Source: Luteitalea pratensis (GTDB lineage Bacteria; Acidobacteriota; Vicinamibacteria; Vicinamibacterales; Vicinamibacteraceae). From it: 64,000 bases of DNA. Shown here one piece after another: positions 1 to 8,100 of this stretch (its first letter is position 1; each line of letters starts with the position of its first letter). The stretch spans positions 1,523,001-1,587,000 of the forward strand of contig NZ_CP015136.1 in the NCBI RefSeq assembly GCF_001618865.1, in the 5' to 3' direction. The translations under genes and the position numbers were made by a program. The notes below the pieces were generated by a model, which was given only the letters and a program-made list of their open reading frames with translations, was not told the DNA's origin and did no database searches.

Positions 1-230
1 CGTTGCAGGACGGCGGCATCGGCGGCGCAGGACTCGACGTGGTCGATCCCGAGCCGGTGCCCGAGGGACACCCGCTCTGGAAGACGCCCCGGCTCATCCT
101 GACGCCGCATGTATCGGCCGACTCCGACGTCGACGAGGACGTCCGGTGGCTGCTCATCCGTGAGAACCTGCGCCGCTTCGTCGCCGGCGGCAAGATGCTC
201 TCGGTCGTCGACGCGACTCGAGGGTATTGA
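1..230 (+). CDS. D-2-hydroxyacid dehydrogenase, C-terminal fragment
   Basis: Only the last ~75 residues lie in the window; the 5' part is cut off by the window edge. The visible piece reads GGAGLDVVDPEPVPEGHPLW followed by LILTPHVSADS. This is the typical end of the NAD-binding domain of D-isomer-specific 2-hydroxyacid dehydrogenases, in which the His of the TPH motif is the catalytic acid/base. The family reduces or oxidises 2-keto/2-hydroxy acids in the cytoplasm. The next genes are sugar isomerase and oxidoreductase genes, so a role in sugar-acid catabolism is likely, but substrate cannot be read from this fragment. The gene ends in TGA and is followed by a palindromic repeat. Confidence 0.8.
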   Translation, partial: LQDGGIGGAGLDVVDPEPVPEGHPLWKTPRLILTPHVSADSDVDEDVRWLLIRENLRRFVAGGKMLSVVDATRGY

Positions 231-260
231 AGGTAGGGCCCAGTATGAACGCGGCCGAAC

Positions 261-292
261 GATGGGCCGGGCTCGGAGAGCCGGGCCTACCG
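261..292. repeat. Intergenic imperfect palindrome
   Basis: GGCCGGGCTC (arm) and GAGCCGGGCC (arm) flank a 3-base centre; 9 of 10 positions can pair. The outer context (GATGGGCC at the left, GCCTACC at the right) recurs around 3674-3704, and a related perfect palindrome sits at 2491-2511. It may act as a terminator-like or REP-like element between genes. Confidence 0.5.
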
Positions 293-333
293 GGTTCGTT
301 GCTGTCCTGTGTTCCTGCGATAAGCTCTGCGCC

Positions 334-1314
334 ATGCACAGACGGGAGTTCCTGGGCACGCTCGCCGCGACTGGCCTCGCTGGCGTTCCAGCACCGGGTG
401 CGCCTGAGGGCGCGGCACCCGGTACCCGGCAACCGGCACCCGGTCAAGCCGAGCTTGGGGCCAGGCGAGGCCCCACGACCTTCCAGATGGCGTGCATGAC
501 GCTGCCATACGCGGCGTTTCCGATCGAGCGGGCGCTCGAGGGGATCAAGGCTGCCGGCTACCCGTACGTCGCGTGGGGCGTGACCCACAAGGATGCGAGT
601 GGCCAGCAACGTCCGGCGATCGACGTCACCGCACCGGTCTCGGAGGCGGCTGCGCTCGCCCGTCGTTGTCGCGACCTCGGACTGGATCCGGTCATGATGT
701 TTTCGACCGTCTTTCTCGAGGAACCCGAAGCCGCCGACGCCCATCGCCGGCGGATCGCGCAGGCCGCGGAAGCGAAGATTCCCTACGTGCTCACATTCGG
801 GCGCACGCGACCAGGCGAGTACGAACGGGTCATCGCGTGCCTGAAAGCGATCGGTCCGGTTGCGCGGCAGGCTGGAGTCGCGGTGCTGATCAAGCAGCAT
901 GGCGGCAACACCGCGACAGGTGCGATGTGCTCGGCGATCATCCGCGAAGTCGGCGATGAGGGCGTGCGCATGTGCTACGACGCGGGCAATGTGCTCGACT
1001 ACGAGAGCCACGACCCGATTGCCGACATTGCGACGTGCGTCGGCGACATCCGCGCCTTCGCGATCAAGGACCACCGTGATTTTCCGAAGGACGAGGACTG
1101 TGGGCCCGGATTCGGGGAGATTGATCACTACCGGCTGCTCACGCCCGTGATGCAGGCGGGACTGACGATGCCGTTGGTGTTCGAGAACATCTTCGAACCA
1201 TTGGTCCGGCGTCCGGCGACGCCCGAGGGTGTGGACGCGCTCGCCCGCCGTGTCAGGGAATACGTGGACAGTGTGATTCGCGGCCTGCAGGCAGCACCTG
1301 CCGGTGCCGCGTGA
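334..1314 (+). CDS. Tat-exported TIM-barrel sugar isomerase/epimerase
   Basis: 326 aa. The start was chosen at MHRREFLGTLAATGLAG because this is a twin-arginine (RREFLG) signal followed by a hydrophobic stretch. A Pro/Ala/Gly linker encoded by a heptanucleotide repeat follows, then a TIM-barrel region of the xylose-isomerase-like (AP endonuclease 2) type. Motifs include HGGNTATG and MCYDAGNVLDYE, and a late FENIFEP segment with a candidate metal-binding Glu. Proteins of this family isomerise or epimerise free sugars and are often paired with Gfo/Idh/MocA oxidoreductases, as here (next gene, 14 bases downstream). Export by Tat suggests a folded, metal-loaded periplasmic enzyme. Substrate is unknown. 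Confidence 0.75.
   Translation: MHRREFLGTLAATGLAGVPAPGAPEGAAPGTRQPAPGQAELGARRGPTTFQMACMTLPYAAFPIERALEGIKAAGYPYVAWGVTHKDASGQQRPAIDVTAPVSEAAALARRCRDLGLDPVMMFSTVFLEEPEAADAHRRRIAQAAEAKIPYVLTFGRTRPGEYERVIACLKAIGPVARQAGVAVLIKQHGGNTATGAMCSAIIREVGDEGVRMCYDAGNVLDYESHDPIADIATCVGDIRAFAIKDHRDFPKDEDCGPGFGEIDHYRLLTPVMQAGLTMPLVFENIFEPLVRRPATPEGVDALARRVREYVDSVIRGLQAAPAGAA
414..441. repeat. In-gene heptanucleotide repeat (GGCACCC type)
   Basis: Four consecutive 7-base units GGCACCC, GGTACCC, GGCAACC, GGCACCC lie inside the coding region, just after the Tat signal. They encode a Pro/Gly/Arg-rich linker. The same unit in opposite orientation occurs inside the M14 peptidase gene at 4360-4387. Confidence 0.75.
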
Positions 1315-1327
1315 AAGGGCCCCGAAC

Positions 1328-2485
1328 GTGACGCACGACCTCGACAGACGCGCCTTCCTCCAGACCGGCGCGACACTGGCCGCCAGCGCATCGCTGGCGA
1401 CCCGCGCCGTGGCCCAGCCGCAAGTGGTCATCCCCACGGCACCCGTGACGGGAGCCATTGCCACCGGCATCATCGGCACCGGTGGTCGCGGTACCGCCGA
1501 CCTTGGCGCGGTGCTCGAACACGGCAAGGTCGCAGCGGTGTGCGACGTCAAGGCCGATCGCATGAAGGCGGCGGCCGATGTCGCCATGCGCGACACGCCG
1601 GCCCAGTACGCCGATTACCGGCGCGTGCTCGATCGCAAGGACATCGAGGCGGTGGTGATCGCCACGCCGCCGCACCTGCACGCCGAGATGGCCGTGGCGG
1701 CGCTGCAGGCCGGCAAGCACGTCTACTGCGAGAAACCGGTCGCGATCACGCCGGCCTCGGTGGCGCAGGTGGTCAAGGCCGTCAAGGCGTCGGGCAAGGT
1801 GTTCATCGCGGGACAGCAACTCCGCTCCTACAAGCGGCTCGGCGCCGCAGTGGGCAAGATCCGCGCGGGTGCCATCGGCGACGTGTTGATGATCAAGGCG
1901 CAGCGGCACTCCGAATCCGATCTGAGTCACACGGGGACGTCGGCGGACTGGTTCTTCGACGTCGAGAAGTCGGGTGGCTATCTGATCGAGATGTCGGTGC
2001 ACAACCTCGATCTGTGCAACTGGGCGATCGGCGCGACGCCGTTGAAGGCGGCCGGATTCGGCGGCATCCTCCTCTACAAGGACGACCCGCCGGGGCGTTC
2101 GATCATGGATGGCTACACGCTCAGCTACGACTATCCGGGCGGCGTGAAGCTCTATTTCACGCAGATGGTGTTCCATCCGAAAGGCCTGCCCGGCGGCGGC
2201 CAGTTCGTGCACGTCTACGGGCAGAAGGGCGCCTGCGACCTGATGGGAGACACGAGCGTCTATCCGCTCGACGGCAAGGCCCCGCCAGCCGAACTCGTGC
2301 CGAAGATGGAGGAAGCGCCCAACGCGCACATGCTCGCGTTCTACGAGTGCATCCGCGGCAAGGGCACCAACCCGGCCGACATCACCGTCGGCGCGACCGG
2401 CGCGCTGACGGCCATCATGGGCCACCAGGCCATCACCACCGGCAAGGTCGTGGAGTGGAAAACGATCGCGGGCGATCTCTCGTAA
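1328..2485 (+). CDS. Tat-exported Gfo/Idh/MocA family oxidoreductase
   Basis: 385 aa from the GTG at 1328. This start places a twin-arginine signal (DRRAFLQTGATLAAS) at the N-terminus. After the signal comes a Rossmann fold beginning GIIGTGGRGTADL (dinucleotide loop). A VIATPPHLHAEM segment and CEKPVAITP follow; the EKP lysine is the usual catalytic or nucleotide-contacting residue. The second domain has HNLDLCNWAIGA. The family performs NAD(P)-dependent oxidation or reduction of sugars and inositols. It lies between two TIM-barrel isomerase genes, which is the usual oxidoreductase/isomerase pairing for keto-sugar pathways. A 9-bp perfect palindrome follows the stop codon. Substrate not determinable. 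Confidence 0.85.
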   Translation: MTHDLDRRAFLQTGATLAASASLATRAVAQPQVVIPTAPVTGAIATGIIGTGGRGTADLGAVLEHGKVAAVCDVKADRMKAAADVAMRDTPAQYADYRRVLDRKDIEAVVIATPPHLHAEMAVAALQAGKHVYCEKPVAITPASVAQVVKAVKASGKVFIAGQQLRSYKRLGAAVGKIRAGAIGDVLMIKAQRHSESDLSHTGTSADWFFDVEKSGGYLIEMSVHNLDLCNWAIGATPLKAAGFGGILLYKDDPPGRSIMDGYTLSYDYPGGVKLYFTQMVFHPKGLPGGGQFVHVYGQKGACDLMGDTSVYPLDGKAPPAELVPKMEEAPNAHMLAFYECIRGKGTNPADITVGATGALTAIMGHQAITTGKVVEWKTIAGDLS

Positions 2486-2490
2486 GGTAG

Positions 2491-2511
2491 GGCGCGCTCT
2501 CCGAGCGCGCC
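2491..2511. repeat. Perfect 9-bp intergenic palindrome
   Basis: GGCGCGCTC at 2491-2499 and GAGCGCGCC at 2503-2511 are perfect inverted copies with a 3-base loop, directly after a stop codon. No T-run follows, so it is not a classical rho-independent terminator. It resembles the palindromes at 261-292 and 3674-3704. Confidence 0.55.
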
Positions 2512-2590
2512 GGCACGGGAACCGGCAACCGTGACCGGGGAACCGGGGAGAGGCAAACGGGATATGCAGGACACCAGGAGTCAGCACCTC

Positions 2591-3544
2591 ATGACGACCA
2601 CCTCCAATCGGCGACAGTTCCTTCAGGCATCCGTGGCAGCATCGGCCGGTGCCGCATTCGCCTCACTCGCGTCAGTGGGTCGCGTTGCCGCGCAGGCAAA
2701 GGCGCCGCTCTACAAGATCTCGCTCGCGCAGTGGTCCATCAACCAGCCGCTGCGCAAGGGCACGATGCAGCATCTCGACTTTGCGAAGATCGCGAAATCT
2801 TGCGGCATCGAGGGGATCGAGTACGTCAACCAGTTCTTCATGGACAAGGCGACCGACGCGGCCTACCTCGCGGAGATGAACTCCCGCGCGAAAGGTGAGG
2901 GCGTGACGCAGGTCCTCATCATGTGCGACAACGAGGGGCGCCTCGGCGATCCGGACGCGGCCAAGCGTCAGCAGGCGGTGGAGAACCACTACAAGTGGGT
3001 GACGGCCGCGAAGACGCTCGGTTGCCATTCGATCCGCGTCAATGCCTACAGCGAAGGCACGCCGGACGAACAGGCCAAGTTCGTGGCCGATGGCCTGCAC
3101 AAGCTCTGCGTCTTTGCAGACACGCATGGGCTCAACGTGATCATCGAGAACCACGGCGGCCAGAGCAGCAACGCCAAGTGGCTCATGCAGACGATCAAGC
3201 AGGCCGACCACAAGCGTGCCGGCACGCTGCCAGACTTCGGCAACTTCTCCATCTCCCGCCCGACGAAGGACAAACCGGACGCGAAGACGGAAAGCTACGA
3301 CTCGTACGTCGGCGTCAAGGAGATGATGCCGCTCGCCAAGGGCGTGAGCGTGAAGCCGACGGTGTGGGACTTCCACGGCAAGAGCGGTCCCCTCGACATG
3401 CCCAGGATGATGAAGATCGTCGTCGATGCCGGCTACCACGGCTACTGCGGCATCGAGCACGGTGCCCCCGACCATGAGCTGGAGAGCATCCGGGAACTGC
3501 GCGAGCAACTCGAGGCCACGCGCGAGCAGCTGTCCAAATCGTAG
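2591..3544 (+). CDS. Tat-exported TIM-barrel sugar isomerase (hydroxypyruvate-isomerase-like)
   Basis: 317 aa. The chosen ATG gives MTTTSNRRQFLQASVAASAG, a twin-arginine signal with a hydrophobic core ending near AQAKAP. The mature part is an AP endonuclease 2/xylose-isomerase-type TIM barrel. IIENHGGQSSN, TLPDFGNFSI and CGIEHGAPDHE carry the expected metal-binding Glu, Asp and Glu/His positions. It is a second paralogue of the gene at 334 with a different sequence; both bracket the Gfo/Idh/MocA oxidoreductase, so the three products probably act on one sugar or sugar acid in the periplasm. Reaction and substrate are not assignable from sequence. Confidence 0.78.
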   Translation: MTTTSNRRQFLQASVAASAGAAFASLASVGRVAAQAKAPLYKISLAQWSINQPLRKGTMQHLDFAKIAKSCGIEGIEYVNQFFMDKATDAAYLAEMNSRAKGEGVTQVLIMCDNEGRLGDPDAAKRQQAVENHYKWVTAAKTLGCHSIRVNAYSEGTPDEQAKFVADGLHKLCVFADTHGLNVIIENHGGQSSNAKWLMQTIKQADHKRAGTLPDFGNFSISRPTKDKPDAKTESYDSYVGVKEMMPLAKGVSVKPTVWDFHGKSGPLDMPRMMKIVVDAGYHGYCGIEHGAPDHELESIRELREQLEATREQLSKS

Positions 3545-3661
3545 CCGTCGACCTTCCACCTTCGCCAAGGCTACGGTGGACAAGCCAGGTCGACGGAAGC
3601 GTCGAGCAAGCTCGACGCCTACGTACGGGGAGGGCGTGTAGCCGTCGAGCTTGCTCGACGG
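3545..3661. repeat. Cluster of three intergenic palindromes
   Basis: Three inverted repeats fill the space between convergent genes. Arms CCGTCGACCT (3545-3554) and AGGTCGACGG (3588-3597) are perfect copies, with a nested TCCACC/GGTGGA pair. CGTCGAGC-AA-GCTCGACG occupies 3600-3617. A 9-bp copy CCGTCGAGC-TT-GCTCGACGG occupies 3642-3661. They share the CGTCGA core, so they look like members of one repeat family. They could serve as a bidirectional terminator between the convergent genes. Confidence 0.6.
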
Positions 3662-3714
3662 ACGCGGTAACAGCGATGGGCCGCGCTCGGGGAGCGTTCC
3701 CTACCTCCCCGGGG

Positions 3715-4989
3715 TCAGCGATCGGCGAAGTATTCCTCGAACACGCGCGCGAGTGCCGCCCCGTACGCCTGCCAATGCGCCGCCGACGTGTGAGACTTCA
3801 GCCCCTCGATCCAGTTGGCGTTCAGCTCGTGCACCAGCGCGTCGATGCCGTACCGCTCCAGCCAGCCATCGCCGAGGGTGCCGCTGTTGCGGAACTCGCC
3901 GTCGGTGTGCCCTTCGGTGAACCAGGTCCGGGCCCGGAGCAGCGCTTCGAGGCGGGCCATCTTCGCGAGATGGACGTCCAGTCCCGGCACCGGCGGCCGA
4001 CTCAGATGGAGCAACCCGCGCCCGTCGTTGTGCAGTTCGATCGCGAGATCCGGTTTGCGTCCCGCGGCGATCATCTCCTCGAGCCAACGCTCGAGGGCGG
4101 CGTTCTCCGGTACGAGTGACGGGTCGGCGGGCCGGTCCCAGTTGCGATTCAGGTCCTTGCCGTTGACGTTGAAGCGAGTTCCGCCACGCGCGACGCCGTC
4201 CTTGTTGGCCATCGGCAGGACGTACAGCACGTAGCGTTCACGCCAGCGTTTTGCGTCCGCGTCGTTTCGCAGCAGGCGCTCGATCAGGCCCTCTGCGACC
4301 CAGTTGCTGCCCGCTTCCCACGGGTGTGCCCGCGCCCGCACGAACACGCGATGGACACCGGGTGCCGGGTTCCGGGTGCCGGGTGCGGCTTCGTTGCCGA
4401 TGCGGATGATCTCAAGTGGACGCCCTTGTGCCGACTGTCCAATCGTCCTGTGCGAGGCGTGCGGCGAGGTGCGGACCCTGGCCAGGAGGCGCTCCAGATC
4501 GGACAGCCGATACGGCTGCATGCGGGCGACATACAGCGTCTCGCCCGGCATCGTCAGCGTGACGCGGACACGATCGCCCGGGAGCGCGTCGGTCGGCACG
4601 GTCGTCCACTGCTGGCCGTCGGCCGAAATCGCCACCGTCTTCAGTTCTGGTGCAACAGAGCCGGGGCGCCCGTTCCACACGTTGTCCAGGTTGGCGATCT
4701 CCAGCGTGAGCCGCGCCCCCGGTTTCCCCGCCAGGCGCACGTGGAGGTGTCCCGCGGCCCGGTTCGGGGAATCCCGCTCGTGGTCGTAGAGCAGGTGCAC
4801 CCGCCAGGCGCCGTCGTCGAGGCGCTCGTACCAGACCGGCGAGCCGTTTTCGATGCTCGAGTCGATGTAGGCCAGGTCTGGTGCCGGCGCGACGGACGCC
4901 GCTGGTTGACGCGCGTCAGTGCTGGTGACGATTGCTGACCAGAACAGGGCGCAACTCAATATCGGACGGCGCCGGAGGACGGCAGGCAC
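3715..4989 (-). CDS. M14-family zinc carboxypeptidase with N-terminal beta domain
   Basis: 424 aa from a GTG start with a hydrophobic N-terminal segment (about residues 10-23) that may be a signal or anchor. Residues ~40-160 form a beta-rich domain as in cytosolic-carboxypeptidase-like M14 enzymes. The peptidase domain runs from ~165. Zinc ligands are H222 and E225 (RAHPWEAGSN) and H320 (IELHND). The substrate-binding Arg is in NRNWD (281-285) and the general base is E388 in VHELNANW. The family removes C-terminal residues from peptides or cleaves peptidoglycan peptides. A GGCACCC-type heptamer repeat encodes an extra AAPGTRNPAPG loop just before the first zinc motif. It is transcribed away from the neighbouring kinase gene. 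Confidence 0.85.
   Translation of the reverse strand: MPAVLRRRPILSCALFWSAIVTSTDARQPAASVAPAPDLAYIDSSIENGSPVWYERLDDGAWRVHLLYDHERDSPNRAAGHLHVRLAGKPGARLTLEIANLDNVWNGRPGSVAPELKTVAISADGQQWTTVPTDALPGDRVRVTLTMPGETLYVARMQPYRLSDLERLLARVRTSPHASHRTIGQSAQGRPLEIIRIGNEAAPGTRNPAPGVHRVFVRARAHPWEAGSNWVAEGLIERLLRNDADAKRWRERYVLYVLPMANKDGVARGGTRFNVNGKDLNRNWDRPADPSLVPENAALERWLEEMIAAGRKPDLAIELHNDGRGLLHLSRPPVPGLDVHLAKMARLEALLRARTWFTEGHTDGEFRNSGTLGDGWLERYGIDALVHELNANWIEGLKSHTSAAHWQAYGAALARVFEEYFADR
4360..4387. repeat. In-gene heptanucleotide repeat (GGCACCC type)
   Basis: Read on the + strand the units are GGGTGCC, GGGTTCC, GGGTGCC, GGGTGCG; on the coding strand they are GGCACCC/GGAACCC units. They sit inside the M14 peptidase gene and code for a Pro/Gly/Arg-rich loop. 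The repeat is the same family as that at 414-441. Confidence 0.75.
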
Positions 4990-5148
4990 GCGGCATCGTG
5001 GCCCACCTCACAGCCATGCCGCAATGGTCCCCGTGCCCCTGGTCACTCCCGGGAAGCTCGTCCATATAGGATAGACTGCCAAGGTCAGCCGTTTACTTGC
5101 GAGGGGTGCGGGCCGCTCAGACCTGTCGGCACACCGGGAGCCGATTGC

Positions 5149-8100
5149 ATGTCGTCACGCGTGACCCTGTTTTTCGTGATCGCGGTCGTCCTCGCCGCGT
5201 CGCCCGCGTCCCGGGCTCTCCAGTCGCCCTCGCCAGCTGTACCAGCCAGTGCGGCGCCGACGCCAGCGACACCTGTGGCGTCCGGTGCCCCCACGCGTCG
5301 ACACCCCGAGGAGGGGCTGCCATTCATCCGGACCTATCGCCCGGCCGAGGTGGGAGCCGCTGAGCAGAACTGGTGCGTGGTGCAGGACGCGAATGGCGTC
5401 CTTTACTTCGGCAGCGCCGCCGGCATCGCGACGTACGACGGCGTCACGTGGCGGTTGATCGAGTTCGGATATTCGGCGGTCCGAGCCCTGGCGATCGGGC
5501 CCGACGGCACCATCTACGCCGGGACGGGCAACGACTTCGGATACCTGGCCATCGACCCTGCTGGCAAGCAGGCGTTCGTGTCGCTGCACGCAAAGGTGCC
5601 GGCTGACGCGCGCGAGCATGCCGACGTCTGGCGCATCTACGTGGATGGGCCGCGCGTGCATTTCGTGGCCAACCGGGCGATCTACACGCTCGAGGGCGGC
5701 CGAATCCGCGTGATCAAGGCCTCCACACGCTTCAACCGGGCCGGCTTTGTCAACGGGCGCCTCTACGTTCCCGTGCGCGAGAGCGGCCTGCATGTCCTCG
5801 AGGGTGGCGCGCTCCGCCTTCTGCCCGGAACGAAGGCCATCGGCAACGAGGTCACACTGGTCATCCTCCCCTTCGGGGACCAGCGACTGCTGATCGGCAC
5901 CAGGTTAGACGGCTTCTACCTCTACGACGGAACCGCGCTGACGCCGTTTTCGACCGATTTCGACGACTGGCTCAAGCGGGCGAATCTCTATCGCGGGTTC
6001 GTGCTTCCCGACGGCACGTACGCGCTGGCGACACTCAGCGCCGGGCTCGTGCTCATGGATCGAGCGGGACACCAGCGGCTCGCCCTCGACGAGACCATGG
6101 GCCTGCCCAACAACAGTGTGTATTACGCGATGGTCGATCGCGAGGGGGCCCTCTGGGTGACCAACCGGCAGGGCATCGCCCGGATCGACTACGCTTCGCC
6201 CGCGTCGACCTTTGGCGTTGCCACCGGGTACAAGGTGGCCACCTCCTTCGCGCGACACGAAGGACGGCTCTACTCGAGCCTCGCCGACGGCGCGCAGTAC
6301 CTGGTGCCTGCCCAGGGTGACCAGCCCGCCCGTTTCGAGCGGATCACCAACGTGACCCGCCAGTGCTGGTCGCTCGCACGCATGCCTGACTCGTCCGGCA
6401 AGCCGACGGCGCTGGTACTGGCTTGCAGCGACGGCCTCTACGAGGTTCGCGGCGGCGCGGCGATTCCCATTCGCGCTCCCGCCGACGGCACCTTCTCGGC
6501 GGCCTACCTGCTGCACTCACGCGTCGATTCCACACGCATCTGGGTCGCGCTGAGCGACGGCCTGGCGTCGTTCCGCCGTGTCGACGGGCAGTGGATCGAC
6601 GAAGGCAGGGTCGAGGGCGTCACCGGCGACGTCCGCAGCCTGGCCGAGGCGCCCGATGGCACGCTGTGGGGCGGCACGCTACTGAACGGCGTTCACCGGC
6701 TCACGTTCGGCACGCGTCCGAGTCCCGGATCACCCCGGCCGACCGCCACCGCGACGTTCTTTCGCAGCGGAACGCACGGCCTCGACCAGGGCGGCGTCGG
6801 CGTCTTTGGTACGCGGGAAGGCATCTTCTTCGTGGTGAGCGCCGTCTCGCGGCAGGCCACGGTTGCGCGCTTCGACGCGGCGGCGTCCGCGTTCGTCCGC
6901 GACGAAGTCCTCTCGAGCCTGCCATACGATCGCTTCCGCAACAGCTTCGGCCTCGTCGATCGCCCCGGCGGCGGCCTGTTTGCGAACTTCGGCTACGGCC
7001 TGGCCGTCCTCGCGCGGCGGACCGACGGCACCTGGGCGGTCGACTCCACACGCTTTGCCCGACTCGGCCGCATGCCCGGCTTCGCGATGTACGTCGACGA
7101 TGACGACGTGGCCTGGATCGACGCTGGCGAGGAACTCATTCGCTTCGATCTCACGCGCGCGGCGGCGCCGGTGCCGGCCAACGACGCCCTCGTCCGGCGC
7201 GTGACCACCGGGCATGGCGCGCTGCTGTTCGGCGGCGTGGGCACGATCACTGCGCCGCGCCTGCCGGCAGCGACCTCCTCGCTCCGCTTCGAGTTCGCGG
7301 CCCCGACCTTCATCGACGATAAATCGACCGTGTACCAGACGAAGCTGGATGGCCTCGAGGCCGACTGGTCGGAGTGGAGCCCAGAGGCACGTCGCGACGT
7401 GTCGATGATGGTATTTGGCGACTACCGGTTCCGTGTGCGCGCGCGCAGCGCCACCGGACATGTCGCCGAGGCCGCGCCGTTCGCGTTCACCATCCTCGCG
7501 CCGTGGTACCGCACCTGGTGGGCCTATGGAGGGTACGCCCTTCTCGTTGGCGCCCTGCTCTTCGGCTCGAGTCGCCTGATGCGTCGGCGCGTCGTCGCCA
7601 AGGAGCGCGCGCGTGCGCAGTTTGCCGAGGCGCGCCTGCGTGCCGAGGCCGCCGAGCAGCTTGCGGCGACGGAGAGCGAAGGCAAGAAGCAGGTCGAGCT
7701 GCTCAGCGAGATCGGGCGCGAGATCACGGCGTCGCTCGACATCGACACCATCTTCGGCAAGTTGTACGAACGCGTGAACCAGCTCGCCGATGCCGATGTC
7801 TTCGGCGTCGGTCTGTACCACCCGGAGCGCCACGAGATCGAGTACCGGCTCGCGATCGAGGACGGCATGCGCTATGCGCCGTACACGCGCGACACGAGCA
7901 ACCGCGATCAGCTGCCAGTGTGGTGCATCGAGCACAAGGCGCCGATCGTGATCAACGACATGCTGGCCGAGCACGGCAAGTACCTGTCGCGCTACGACGA
8001 GCAGCGTCGTCCGCTCGAGGACGGCTCGATGTCGAAGGCACCGCAGTCGGTGATCTACGTGCCGCTGCTCTCGAAGGACCGCGTCCTCGGCGTGATCACG

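Noticed and set aside
5065-5080. Possible -10 element (TATAGG/GATAGA) upstream of the hybrid kinase
   Set aside because: No -35 box at a suitable distance could be found.
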